Shown: positions 25,301-37,176 of the stretch, in pieces
How the letters are laid out: every line of letters begins with the position of its first letter
Numbering within the stretch: the stretch's first letter is position 1
NCBI GenBank assembly: GCA_900088475.1
Contig: FLMG01001958.1
Coordinates: forward strand, 1-53,891
Origin: Hyphochytrium catenoides
Taxonomy: Eukaryota > Sar > Hyphochytriomycetes > Hyphochytriales > Hyphochytriaceae
Direction: 5' to 3'
Length of the DNA: 53,891 nucleotides
Position numbers and translations under genes: made by a program
Notes under the pieces: generated by a model
The model's database searches: none
Told to the model about the DNA's origin: nothing
The model's input: only the letters and a program-made list of their open reading frames with translations

Positions 25301-27736
25301 CTCCCATCTCCCCAAACTTCTCCGTAGCTTATGGTTCTCTCTCATAATTTATCCGTAGAAGGTTCTTCTCGATTGCACTCGCCCTTGTCTCGTGTACGCC
25401 TAACAGCAGCTTCCTTCGTTTCAGGTTGAAAAATCACCTCGAACTGCCGCCAGCCCGCGCACTCAGGCGAAAACCGACAATATGATTAGGGAGGTAGACA
25501 TTGACAGCCACGTGAGTAACTTTGTGGTCCTTGGAGGAAGTAGCAAGGGAGTCTATGAAGGTAAGGGTGTCGATTTGTTAGATCCATGATAAGAGACGAT
25601 AGCTGGTAAGTTCCTGATGTTCTAATTTTACAGATATGAAGATGGATCCGCTACTGGCGCGTGCAGCTTTAGATACTGCGGCGTATGCGGCGGCTAAAGG
25701 CGGTGAAGGTTCCTCAGGTGGAAAGAAGAGTAAAGGCTGGCCACATACGCCATCTGAGCACAGAGGTGAGATAGAAAGTGCTAAGTGAATGACTTAACTG
25801 TGCTGAACTTTTGTGTTTACCTCTGTCAGGGACAAAGCATATGCGCTCGTTTGGCAGTACCGAGAGTGCGGGAAGCTCCTCCGGGTCACCTCGAGTGACC
25901 GGCTATGGCAGAAGTGAGACTGCAAGGACAGATCTTCTAAGGATACATTTTGAACAGGTCAGCTCCTAGCCTGCTTCCTGGTTCTCATTTAATAGCTTTC
26001 CATATTGCGGCTATCCGTGAAGTTCTATCGTAATCCCGAGCTTTGTCAAGCTGGCGGCTGACCTACTTTTGCTCTTCCCATTGCAGGGCGCAGACACTGC
26101 CTCTACAGTCCTTCGGGTCTCTGACAAGATGGACACTGTAACTGTGAGAGACATGGTAGCTAGGAAGAAGGGACTGTCGGATGAGGAGGCGAGCTACTTC
26201 AGCATCGTGCTCCTGATTACTGATGAGAAAGGTGAGACGCAGGGACATTACTTACACCAACCTTCTGCTTCCTAATGTCGTGCGCTCACTATTCTCTGGT
26301 CTAATCTTACCCATGCCTTCTTCAACGCCGCCTCCATATTAGGATCAGCTTAGCCAATGTTTCTCTTTGTCGCTCAATGCATGTGCCATCTTCACCATAG
26401 ACCCATATCTGACGTATTGCACCTTCCTCACCTCTGATACCAGGCACGATTATCGCTGTGAGGACCCTTCAGGACGATGAGCGGCCCCTGGAAGTGGCAG
26501 AAGAATATACGGAAAGCGTTGATATTGATGGCGATTCTGAGAAGAGAAAGAGTTCCAGAAAGAGTGGGAAGCCAGCTAGGATGAGAGTCAAGTTTATTTA
26601 TAAGGTAGAAGCCTTCTCTTTCACTAGTTCTGAGGCGCAAGCTTTTCGTTCTAGAAAGCCTTTAAAATTATGAGACGCCGATTCTTATTGTTCTTCCCGT
26701 TACCCTGGTCTGGTCGTTGACACGTCGTTCTGACTTTGTGAATTGCTCTAGGATGCCCGATCGGCACCTATTGCAGTTGCGAATATGAAGATTAACAAGC
26801 TTGCCAAGTCTGACGAGCCGGACTACTTTAGCCTGACACAGAAGCTTGGCAAGGTCAAACCCTAGCTCCTTCCTCCAAGCAAGCTCTCATACGCACATTA
26901 TTTGGTTTCCTGTTCCTTTCCGATGGTGATGGAATCAGCTGCGTCCTTTGGGATTTCCTGGCTACTCAATAAGGAATCCGAGTACCTCACAGTCTCTTGC
27001 TCTAGGGTGATAAATGTGGTTATTTAAGTAAAGTTAGTCAGAAGGAAAGGAATGTCATGCGACGGCGGTGGTTTGTCCTTAAGGTACGCGATGCCCGCCG
27101 TTGAATGCACTGCTCCTTTGACCCTTGTGAAGCCCGTGCCTTTACCAGTGCCGCCTCAAGGATTATTGTGTTCACTCTCTCATCACTACCTCTGTTTCCA
27201 GGACGACAAGCTATGGTACTGCAAGAATCATGAGAATACGCGTGATCTGAAGTTCATTAACCTCGTCGCGACAGAAATTCGTGAGAGGAGCACCTCGGTA
27301 ATTCAGCTTCCCCGATAGCTCGGCCATAGTCGCCCGTCACTCAATGCTTCTTGGCTGTCTTCTATGCAGGGTATGGCCTACAGTTTCGAAATTATCACCA
27401 GCGAACGTGCCTTCAAGGTAACGATAGTGGCCAACTTTTTTGACCAGAGTGAAAGTCGGGGGTGGATGCCTCACCCAGTCGCACAGGTCCTAACCCACTT
27501 CCCCTCTCTTCTCATTGCTCGACTCTGCTGTCCCCGGTCTCCCCTTTTCGTCCTGCTCTTTCTGTTGGTTTGTTGTTTTGTTTCCCTCTGCGCAGCTTGT
27601 GGCCAGCAGCCGATCCGAGATGCACCAATGGATGGAGGCAATCAGGAAGGCGAAAATTTTTGCGGACGAGAATGACTCAATGATCAGGGCGGACAAAAGC
27701 ATCAGGAAGCAAGTCAGGAAATTCTTTAGGCCATAG
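19358..27736 (+). CDS. Myosin heavy chain with IQ neck and RA-PH tail, 1792 aa
   Basis: Twenty-one exons: 19358-19559, 19653-19796, 19883-19973, 20163-21856, 22048-22167, 22300-22511, 22706-23660, 23940-24139, 24329-24407, 24554-24682, 24849-25234, 25425-25560, 25634-25765, 25830-25957, 26087-26231, 26444-26604, 26752-26853, 27006-27083, 27202-27297, 27370-27417, 27596-27736. The start gives a typical N-terminus (VWVPDKRVAWIQAEV). Motor, about residues 75-815: P-loop GDSGAGKT (180-187), switch I NDNSSRFSKF (239-248), switch II DIFGFE (465-470), SFEQLNINYTNEKLQQ, a basic serine-rich loop 2 (about 630-655) and RCLKPN (about 686). The TEDS position is glutamate (about 414), so no activating phosphorylation is expected there. 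About eight IQ-like motifs follow (822-1160), which would bind calmodulin-type light chains. Then come a disordered stretch with a 31-residue repeat, an RA-like domain (about 1525-1610) and a PH domain (about 1675-1765). Likely an actin motor directed to membranes by GTPase and lipid binding; no coiled coil is obvious, so probably single-headed. Confidence 0.93.
25094..25234 (+). repeat. Coded 31-residue internal repeat in the myosin tail
   Basis: The motif TERETEFxLTAxGPV occurs twice, at codons beginning at 25094 and 25187, exactly 93 bases (31 codons) apart, inside one exon of the myosin between the IQ neck and the RA domain. The two copies differ only at the x positions. The spacer is Gln/Asn-rich. 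Confidence 0.85.
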
Positions 27737-27911
27737 TCAGTGGACGAAGGGCAACAATATTAGAGGGGCCGAAAAAAAATGTTTTGTTAGAGGCGAGAAT
27801 TAACTTATGGGATAGCTCAATAATAATTTATTACTTTCCATTTGAACCTAGTCATCCCTGTCTGATCTCTGACCGACGCCCTTCCTCAAGTCGCGCTTCT
27901 CTTGGCTACGC

Positions 27912-28356
27912 TTACTCCTCGTCTTCTTCTTCTCCCGACTCTTCGTCTGTTTGTTCGTATTCAAAGCTCTCATCTTCGTCGGTTTCCTCTTCATCTGGAT
28001 CCTTGCTCTCCTCCTCATCTTCGTCTCCGCCAGAATCCTCATCACTGCACTCACCAACCACCAGTCCTGGGCGGTCGAATGCAAGATGCGTCCCATACCT
28101 GGACCGAATGTACCTGTTGCACACGAAAAGCGGGGTTCCTATGAGCAGAGAACAAGTGGTGAAAGTGTTCAACTTTGCAATTGACTGCAGGTCTAAGTGA
28201 GAGCGAAGAGGTAGACGTGTAAGAATAAATAGAGATGTCCGTCGAAAGCAAAGGCACGAAGTGTAAAGCACCCAAGAGAGCCAAGACAGAGGGCAGAACA
28301 AGGGTAACAACGAACCCAGGAAGTAGTAGGAGGAGGGCGTACTCTATGTAATCCAT
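27912..28356 (-). CDS. Small membrane-anchored protein with long acidic tail, 121 aa
   Basis: Two exons, 28356-28272 and 28192-27912, joined in phase 1. The protein starts with a hydrophobic helix (YALLLLLPGFVVTLVLPSVL) that can act as signal anchor. It continues with a short basic segment (FVCNRYIRSRYGTHLAF) and ends in about 45 residues made almost only of Asp, Glu and Ser. An upstream exon (28562-28467) would extend it in frame to 176 residues, but needs a 41-base intron, shorter than any other here, so I prefer the ATG at 28356. The donor used is weak (G|GTGCTT). It lies 259 bp downstream of the LRR gene's stop on the same strand and tail-to-tail with the myosin gene. Family not recognised; acidic tails often bind calcium or basic proteins. 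Confidence 0.6.
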
Positions 28357-28614
28357 CCCATCTACTCCATCCCAAGGGCGTCTATACCGCTTGAGATAAG
28401 CCGTCTCTCGGTGTTTGTGGAGAATCTGTAATCACAAGCACCACGCAGAGGCTCAGTCGGGCTTACATTAGCAGTAGGAGTAGTAGAGTCGAGGTGAATG
28501 ACGGGAAGAGACGGGTAAGCGTGGTTGACTTTGTCACGGCTCGAACGGAAGAAACATTTCATCCAGCTATAACAAACCAGCTGTTGGGAAGCCTGTATGG
28601 ATTTCAGTGAAGAA

Positions 28615-31600
28615 CTAATAGACCTTTTCTTTAACAGCTTCTTCAGTGATCTCGCTGTACTTATCTACGATCATCTGCTTCCATTCCCGTTCACTCCAGT
28701 AGCTTTTTTGGAGACATTCGAGGTACGAGAGACGGGACAGAGCACATGCAGCTTTCATCTACACGGAGAGGACCCAGCCATAATGGGAACAGATTGGTGA
28801 GCAACAGGAATGTACATACGGCAGAGAGTCAAAGATCATAGGCATGGAGGTATTAGACTAAATTGATGCAGTAGAAGTATGCAGCGGTAGAGGTAGAATT
28901 GTTCCAGACAAGGGACGTAGCGGGACCACCCAGAGTAGTCAGAACCTGCTTTCCCTCATCTCACCTCTTCCATCTCACTCGGCATCACTCCGGGAGAGTC
29001 CAGCAGATCTCTCAATTTTTTCTTGTCCACTTCCATCTGCGATAGATAGGGTGATGGTAAGGAATGGCCCAGTGACCAACCCCACAGAATAGGTATAAAG
29101 AGAGATGAAGATTCCACAACACAGGGCCGATGTCGTGAGGCACAGTTTAGCGACCCTAGTAAGCACAAGAGCAGGGATGCTCCCTATCTATAATAACTAC
29201 TGACGGGCTCAGAAGGAGGTAGATGCAGAGTAGGAAGCAGGACATACCGCGTTTTGTAGCTGTGGAAGCTCAAGTTTGTGCTCCTCTTTTAACTCCAGAA
29301 CCTCCGACGTCAAGAGGGCCAGCCCTTCCATGGAAAGAGATGAACAGTATTGGAACTTTGAACACGGATCAATACTGGAGATGTCTTGTATACCTTCTTC
29401 TGTTTGAGCAAAGTAGCGCTGCGTCTCTCTCTTCGCTTCCTTCACTGCTTTCTCTGTTTCCTGCTGCTCGTCGAGGTACCGCGAGTGTTCATCGTCCCAG
29501 CAGATGACCTGATGCATCAACGGAGAGAGCGTGCCCAAAAAAGAGTGTTACAGAGTTGGCTATATGAGAACAACAAACCCAAGCATAAGCCCTAGGCAAA
29601 CAAGGGAGAGCATGAGGTCGTCCCGGAGAGCATGTGAGCGACAAGGGATGGCCCTACGACAGGCACCTTCTGCAAAACCCATGCGTTTTTTAATCTGGTG
29701 CGCATAAAGAGAATGCGGTCCTTGGAGGTTCCGACGGTCCGTCGCTCCCAGGGCCCAAGGTACCTATCAAGAGCATCCTCAACTTGCCGCCTAGTGAGAG
29801 GATCAAAGGGTACGACTAAGAAGGCGCCAAGGACTAGTACCAGCACTGTGAGGCCATAAGCTATCTGGCCACGTTGTTTAAAGCGTTAAATCAGGTTTCC
29901 CGAGACATAGAGGAAGACTTCCCACTTCAAATGGAGCTTGTTCGAGTGGTAGGTGAGCTATTACCTATGCGCTGTCTCTCACCTTGTGTACGGAAACTGG
30001 ACCCGTGTTCGTCCTCTAAAGATTCTCTCTCTCAAGTGCTCCAATAGAGGTTTCCTTCCTTTCGGGCGCGGCCCCCACAATGCGCTAGGCAAAATCCCAT
30101 AACAGGAGCACATTTGCCCGCCTACAAGCGAAAAAAGTTGGAAAGACGAGGGGTCGAGCCGCCATAACACAATATTAACCATACATCCTAGGCTATCATT
30201 TCCAATGGAGAGGCAAGAGACAGTGGTGCAAGAAGGTCCTCTCAATAGAAACAATTTCCCCATACCTGGGCCCCATGGCCTTTGCACATCGTCATTTAGC
30301 TCTGCCTCAGTAATCCATCTTGAGTATCGCGCGAGCTTGATGAGATCGTACAGACTCTGTAGAACACGCCTGCGGTATTCCTGAGCGCACCGAATGCGAT
30401 CTTCCAAGAAACTATTTATGATGTCTATGCCCCTGGAGATAAATGAAGTCGAAGGAGCACACGGTTAGGTGCGAATAACAGCAGTAAAGCCACTAACATG
30501 AAGAACTGAACTGGGACTGAAGGCCAGCAGTATCTCTTGATTAACAGCATTCGTGCTCCAGTCTCAGAAGCGTGAGGGGCCCTCCTTGAGCAGTCATATC
30601 GGCTTTCAAGCTAAGTGTCTCCCTTCTCACCCATACAACGGCTGCCTGTACCCAGTGGCAGACGACATTTCCAATCTACCCACATTTTCTCCACAATGGG
30701 TCATGTTCCTCTTGCGGAAGCCTGTCTTTGACTCGGCCCGGCTATATCCTTACCTCTGATGATGGTAAAAGAAGTACCCATTTATATATCGGTCGACGGC
30801 ATTATCGAAGGCTACAAGAGTCTCTTTGTCCTGAACAAAAAAGTTGTCTCCACCCTCGAACTCTTCCACCACCAGTAGGTCCTTTGTGGTAGGGGACAGT
30901 GCCGTCGGTCTATAGGCAATATTTGCAGCCATAAGCAAAGTCTTGATCTCGATAAGACGTTGCTGGCGAGTTTTCAAATATCTTGAGAAGCAGCGGAAGG
31001 ACCGAAAAAGGCGTGAGCCAAACAACCTCAACAGGCAGCAAAAAAAAAGCCGTGAATGGCCACCATGCTACGGCTCCTCCTATCCCCCGTACTGCCCCTG
31101 CTATTGGTCCTTATATATATCACTCAGAAAACGTGAGCCCCTTGCGTAGCAGGGAGCGGAGTTCCATTCTTAGCTTACCTGGCAATTGTTATGATGCCTT
31201 CGTTCATAACTTCTGGCGGAGGATTCCGTAGCGGGTTACCCTCTGTTCTTATGTCATTTGCGTGCTTTTCAAAAAATCAAGGAAGGGCGCATGATTGGGT
31301 CACCAGTAACCACGAGAGAAGAAAGAGAAAATATAGATGAGTGATTATTTGTTCGGGGCCAGCAGGAATCTGTTACAAGGATGGACGATGTCGAAACGTC
31401 TTACCACTAACTTCACTATATCAACAGGCAACTCTTGGATTTTATTTGCCTCCAGCCCCTGCCAGAGAGGACAGGCAAAGAGAAGATATAAGGGACAGCT
31501 GGTAAAAGAAGCCCTAGAAGAGCTCATGAAAGGAGAGACCGTCTGAGTGCTGTCTATCCGCGGCCGTACCAAAACCTCCAAGCTCTGGACGTAACAGACC

Positions 31601-34600
31601 ACCCTAGGGAATATTGTAAACTGGTTTCCATTTAGCAGGATGGTACGTAGCCGCGAATCCGATAGGCTAGCTGAAGAGGAGAATGAGCAAGCACCAATGC
31701 AGTACATACGAAAGCTAGGATCGAGTCGGAGGGGACCGGTAGAAGACATCTCTTGGAGAAGATGAGCACTCAGCTGAGCAATAGTGAGAGGTGAAAGTTG
31801 AAAAACGCTAGTCAGTGAGTCAACACAGAGCTTCAAAGGACCTAACCAAGATGAGAACATAAGACAACCAAAGCAGCTAAACAAATTCTCCTTGCTCCTC
31901 TCTCCTTCCTGCTAAAGTAATCAATAGCCTTACGTGGTAAGGCCATGAGTTTGTTCACGGAGGCATTCAGTGTCCTGAGACTAGGAAAACCTTCAAAAAT
32001 ATCTGGAAGCTCAGTCAGCTGATTATGCGAAATGTCCAGCATCTGCAAGCTCTGCAGACAAGAAGGCCACGATCAATAATCTGACTCAATCTAGATTTCT
32101 CTGTTTCCCCTTATTTACGCTCATTGGATGGGGCAGCTCAGAGAGGGACGCTCATTAGAACGGTTCCATCATGTTTCCTTTCCCGCCCGCCCTCCTCCAA
32201 CCGCAAATTCATCTATCATATATCTTGGTATAACCCACCTCTAAGCCTTGAAGCGACTCAGGCAATGTTTGGAGATGATTGTGTCGGAGGTGTAACTCAG
32301 TAAGACGCGCTAGTCGGCCCATTTCGGCTGGTAGTCCCGTAAGAAAGTTCTTCCCAAGCTTCAAGGTCTAGTATGCGATAGTCCCACAAACACAAGACGG
32401 TGAGTACACCTCAAGAACGAAGAGCAAGAGAAAGGATTAAGACACTGCAGTCCGTTATATCGGCGAAACAGATAGGGAGAAAGAACGAGACGTTCAGGAC
32501 AATAGCGGTTGTAGGTCATCACCAGAACCAAAAGGCCCGTACAGGAAAACAGCTATGATTAGGAAGGTCCACAAGGAAACGTGGAAGCCAAGGCCGAGGG
32601 CCGGAAGGGGAAATCTGGACTACACTTAAATACACAGTGCTTCTTGCCTGAAGTGACTTTGATAGGTAGATGATTGAAGCTGGAATAGAGGTCAGAAAGT
32701 TATCTTCCAGGTCCAGTTCAAGCAGGCGTTTGAAGGTGGACTTGCAGAAGATTTCATTGGGGATAATGCTAGTCTGCAATGAACGCAGGTGCCATGTTAG
32801 CTCAATCTTTTAACGATCTTCAGGAAGGAAAGAGGTAGCGTGACAGAGTAATAGGATACAATAGTGCGGACATTGCCCAGCGCAAGCGGGACCACCACAG
32901 CCCAGAGCCGCTCCTCTAGAGGTCACCAAATGCCCCCATCTTAAGTGGTGAACTCACCTTGTTCATTCTATAATGGAGCACCTCAAGCTTTTTGAGAACT
33001 GTCAGTGCTGAAGGAAATTCCGGAAAGTTGTTTCCGGTGATTCTCATCTCCTATTAAGCGCGGGAGGATAGAAAGCTGTGTAAGAAGAAACTCGGCCACC
33101 AGCGGCAAATAAATACGGGGTGAAGAGGTAGGTTGTTAAGGTTAACCAAGTAGCTGTATAAGGGGTACTTGGGACTCGGAGGAGGAAGGGGAGCCTAGGC
33201 TAAGCAACTGGCGGGAGGTACATGGGGGCCCTTTTCTACGGTGCATCCATGTGAGTCACACTCCGACTTCAAGAACAAGTCGCTCAAGCTTCAACCCAGA
33301 GGAGCAAGATTGTTGGATGAATTCTGTCACGTGGCTACCATATGGCGACTAGGGCTGCACAGCATCTTTACTAGACCCATTGTCACCAAGATTCCGGACA
33401 TCATTGGTCCTGGGCGGTCCCAACCCTTCTAAAGACCATCAAACAGCAGACCACTTCTTACCTTGAGGCCGTCCAGCTCTTCAAGCTGAGCTGGAACCTC
33501 TTGTGGATTGAGGTTGTAGCCATGGATTTCGAGAGTCCGCGATGCCACTGCCTCGTGAATTTTTTCCACTAGTTCCTTGTGTAGGTGCAAATTATCGCTC
33601 TAGAGAGATGACGAGTTATGGATAAGGTGCCCAAGTAGGACAGGCAATGAGATTAGACAAAATAGCGTGAAGTTCATGCATACTGTGCATTTACCAGTAC
33701 TTCCGAAGCAATGCCAATGGCCTTAAGGGCTTTCTGCGGCGGAGGCCCTCGGAGGTTGCTGTCGTTGTAAAGGATCGGTTAAGCAGATGCACAAGGAAGG
33801 AAGAGAAGAGCCTAGCTATGACGACATTCTCAAGGGCAGAGAAGACGGTGCGAAGAGGGAAGTGAAGCAACAGGGAGCGCAGAGAATTAGGCTATTCGTA
33901 AGTATGGCGAGATCTTACTTGAGTTGCCGGTTCCGAAAGTCAAACATTATTGCCTAAGAAGGGAAACAGCTACTTAGATACCCCACGGAGGAAAGGAAGC
34001 GCGAAGGAAGAGACACAGCAAGTTGGACGGACGAGAACTAGAGAGGCATCCTGGAGATTGGATGAATCATGGAAAAAACGGGTAAAGGACGATCCCGATC
34101 CCGTGGAGTGGGCGGCATACCTCCACCCCTTGGTCTAGAACACCCTGAGACGGATTTTCCAACTGCAGGTTATTGGCAAGCCGAACAGTCTTCAAGGCCT
34201 TCAACTTCACAAACGAGTCAGGCAACGTGCGTAAATCGTTGCTGCTAAGATCTAGGAAGCTGAGGGAGGCAAGCTCCCCAACACTTGGAGGGAGGGTCTG
34301 AAGGCGGTTTTCCCGAAGATTAAGGCTACATAACGACATAGGTAATGGATAGGACCAATGACGTGGTCACGTATGAGCAAGCAACCTTGCATCTTTTGAG
34401 AGCAAGCTGGCCAATTTGAACAACGTGCCAAAGGCTAAATCACTATCAGAAATCTGGACTTTGAATAGCAGCTGCACCACGGCTTGTGAAACGCTAAAAA
34501 GGTAGTTCGAAGTGGTAAGACACTTAGTTATTTGGAGACGTCAGCACTCGAGTAACAGATCTTCACGAAGACAGGCTCTAGGACGGTGAACCAGGCTATG

Positions 34601-37035
34601 GAGACGGCTAGGTAACCTTTCAAGTCTGGCGAGACAACCCACTTCATCTGGTAAAGCCACCAAGTGATTTCCTCCTAGCAAAAGAGAGCTGATAGCCTTC
34701 AGATGACAAAGTGACGGGGGCAGGGCATACAAACGGTTGTATTCCACCTCCAACGTCTTTAGATGCCTCAGACTCCCCTAGAAAAGGTCATTTACATGGG
34801 GCGAAGTGCAGTGTCAAAAAAATGGCAAGCTTGAGCTGTGTCGAAGGAGAGAGATAGAGAGTAACAGAAGCCGGAGAGTTATGGCGGTCGTGACATGACC
34901 AGAGCCTTAGCAAAAAGGAAACAGAGAGATTCATAGTCCTGTTGAATTGACAAGTAGGAGTGAGGGAGGAGTCATACAATGCTCTCCGGCAAGGATATAA
35001 GGTCGTTCCTGCTAGCGTTCAAATACGTTAAGCTATCAAGCTCTCCGATACGGTCCAGCTCTGGGGGCAGGCTGAGAGGCAGATGCCAGAGTTCAGTGGG
35101 AGCAAGGCACTCTCAAATCCGAAGAGCTAGCCCCATTGAGAGGAAAGATAAAACGAAGAACTAGCGAAAATGGAAGAGTGGGAGTGGTTGAGGACCATAA
35201 AGGACACACGAACAGGAGAGAGAAGATGGATCTGAAGCGAAGGGGAAGAAGAAGGGAGAACGTAGAAGCAGCTTCGAAGGCATTTCCACTTCCACCTTAG
35301 TAACGCTTCTCCGGTTGTCATGTTTCTATATACCGGCTTCCCTTCTTCGCTGTTGACTTCCCATCTGATGGCGCTTGCCTTCTGCTTGTTCAGTACAAAG
35401 AAGAGAGAGTCAGCCAAAGAAGGAGATGACGCCATGGAAGGGCAGAGACCTTGCGACGAGCGGCAAACAAGACCGCTGCTAGTTAAGGATGGACACCGAG
35501 AAAGGTAAGCGCACCGAGAGTAAGTCTACTGAAATTGGAACCAAAGCGATGAGCAAAAAGTATGACCCCTTTTGGTCTGAGAAGGAGGTTAGCACCTTTT
35601 CTTCGTTTCCTCCAGTGTTTGGGTCCGAAGATGGAGGCGGGGATCGTCGGATCTCTTTTGTCCAAACATTGTAGTACACTTTCTGTCCGTTTTCGTCTGT
35701 CATTTCTTGCCAATGATGATTCGCCACCCTTGTGCTCTCAGAACTCTGGAGGCTGTGTCCGTCCTCAGAGCGTTCTTTGTTTAATAGGGGACTATCCCCT
35801 TCCCTCTCTTTCACATCCATCACGGACCCGACCGGCAGAGTACAGAGAGAAATAAGTTTGTTCTGACTCACGTCTAAGCAGGTGAGCGCTACGTAACGGT
35901 GGATGCCTGCAGAGTTAAGGACATTGTGCCGAGCGTTAAGGCCTAAGACCTAAAGCCAGAGAGTGCACAGGGCCAAAGAATAACAGCGATGCAACTAAAA
36001 GAACAGATGATGGCTACGTCTCTAGAGACGGTAGAGAGTCCAGCCAGGGAGGAAGAGCCAAGAAGAGGAGAATAGGATAAGGTGAAGGTCCCGCAACTCC
36101 GTGACCGAAGAGGGTGGTTGCACTGTAGGAAACGCCCGAGTACCTAGAGGAAGAGTCACCAATTGATTGGCAGACAGATTGAGCTCCGTAAGGGACTTCA
36201 ACCCGGACCAGGCAGGGACCTCCTTCAGCCTATTGCACTGAAGCTTGACAATGCATAGCGAAGGTGGTAGCTGCTCAACCGTAACCAATTCGTTGTTGGA
36301 GACATCCAGTGTTTGCAGCCATCTGAGCCTATAGGAAAAATAAAAATTAAACGAGGACGTTAGACAGGACGGCGCGAGGAGGGAAGTGGAAAGAGTTAGG
36401 AAGCACGAGGGATAAAGCCAATAGCGACGAGGGCCAAGAAGAGGAAGCAGGGAGTCGGAGACTAATACTGACTGAAAAAGGAAGAGTGCTTCTCTGTTTT
36501 TGCTAGGCCATAACAGACAGAAAAAAGTGAGCTTTCTCCTCTTCGAAGAAGTGAGTGTCACGTCACCTTTGTATCTGGGAATGTAGTTGCTTCAACTTAT
36601 TGGCACTAACGTTCAAAATGCGAAGGGCTGGGAAGTGGTAAAAGAGTTCTCCCGGGAGCTCTGTGAGGAAGTTCTCTTGGGCAGCCAACTCCGAGAGAAA
36701 AGGAGAGATCTGTTTGGCGATGATGCTGTCAGCTCGCAGCCGGGTTGATTGGTAACCGCCGGAAAGAGAAGAAGGGGGAAGAAGAGAGAGCAGATGACCA
36801 TGGGACTGACCTGAACGAACAGCGTCCGAAAGAGCTGCCGTGGAAAAGTAAACAGTCCCAAGGAGGTCAGAACCAACTTGCCCGAGGACAAAGAAGAGTA
36901 GAGCCCTGTCAGAACTCGATCTCTTTCTTCTGCTGAATCTCCTCTTCTCCGGTGTCCAGGCAATGGTCGCGTTCCCGCCGTTCCGTGCTGTTGTTTACCT
37001 GCCTTGCTGCTTCTCCGCTGGATCACATCGTACAT
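28615..37035 (-). CDS. Leucine-rich-repeat protein with two embedded WW-like segments, about 1064 aa
   Basis: Twenty-six exons, 5' to 3': 37035-36811, 36709-36567, 36328-36144, 35942-35872, 35745-35596, 35384-35296, 35071-34978, 34777-34617, 34325-34121, 33953-33919, 33758-33695, 33599-33462, 33050-32958, 32773-32648, 32367-32239, 32051-31934, 31670-31570, 31458-31405, 31240-31179, 30981-30754, 30432-30266, 29815-29667, 29508-29394, 29324-29248, 29036-28965, 28758-28615. All phases agree. LRRs of about 23 residues fill residues 50-208 and 288-730 (e.g. LRRs ending NQLTELP, NRLQTLP, NKIQELP). Between them sit two WW-like segments, W220...YY232-233 and W266...Y277, both lacking the second Trp. 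After the last LRR cap (GNPLRNPPPEV) comes a helical, charged C-terminus of about 315 residues. The layout recalls LRRC40-type intracellular LRR proteins but is longer. Likely a protein-binding scaffold; no kinase, GTPase or membrane segment is seen. The intron after 32648 is GC-AG. The 66 bases at 36998-36933 may be a further intron; both readings stay in frame. The true N-terminus is uncertain (see 37177-37863). Confidence 0.85.
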
Positions 37036-37176
37036 AGTATTCACCTTGACAGAACCGGACGCGGGTAGCCTAGGGTTTCATAGAGTTAGTTTAGGCGATG
37101 GAAATTCCCCGAAAGCGGAGGGACAAAGGACAGAGAAACAACAAGGAAAGATGTTAAGAAGGCCAAAGGCGCCTTA

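Noticed and set aside
31604-31621. A mini-exon split of the LRR exon near 31600
   Set aside because: It would need an 18-base intron. Reading through keeps the 23-residue LRR spacing exactly.
31345-31884. A 179-codon minus-strand frame as a separate protein
   Set aside because: It reads through introns of the LRR gene; only short parts in the right frames are exons.
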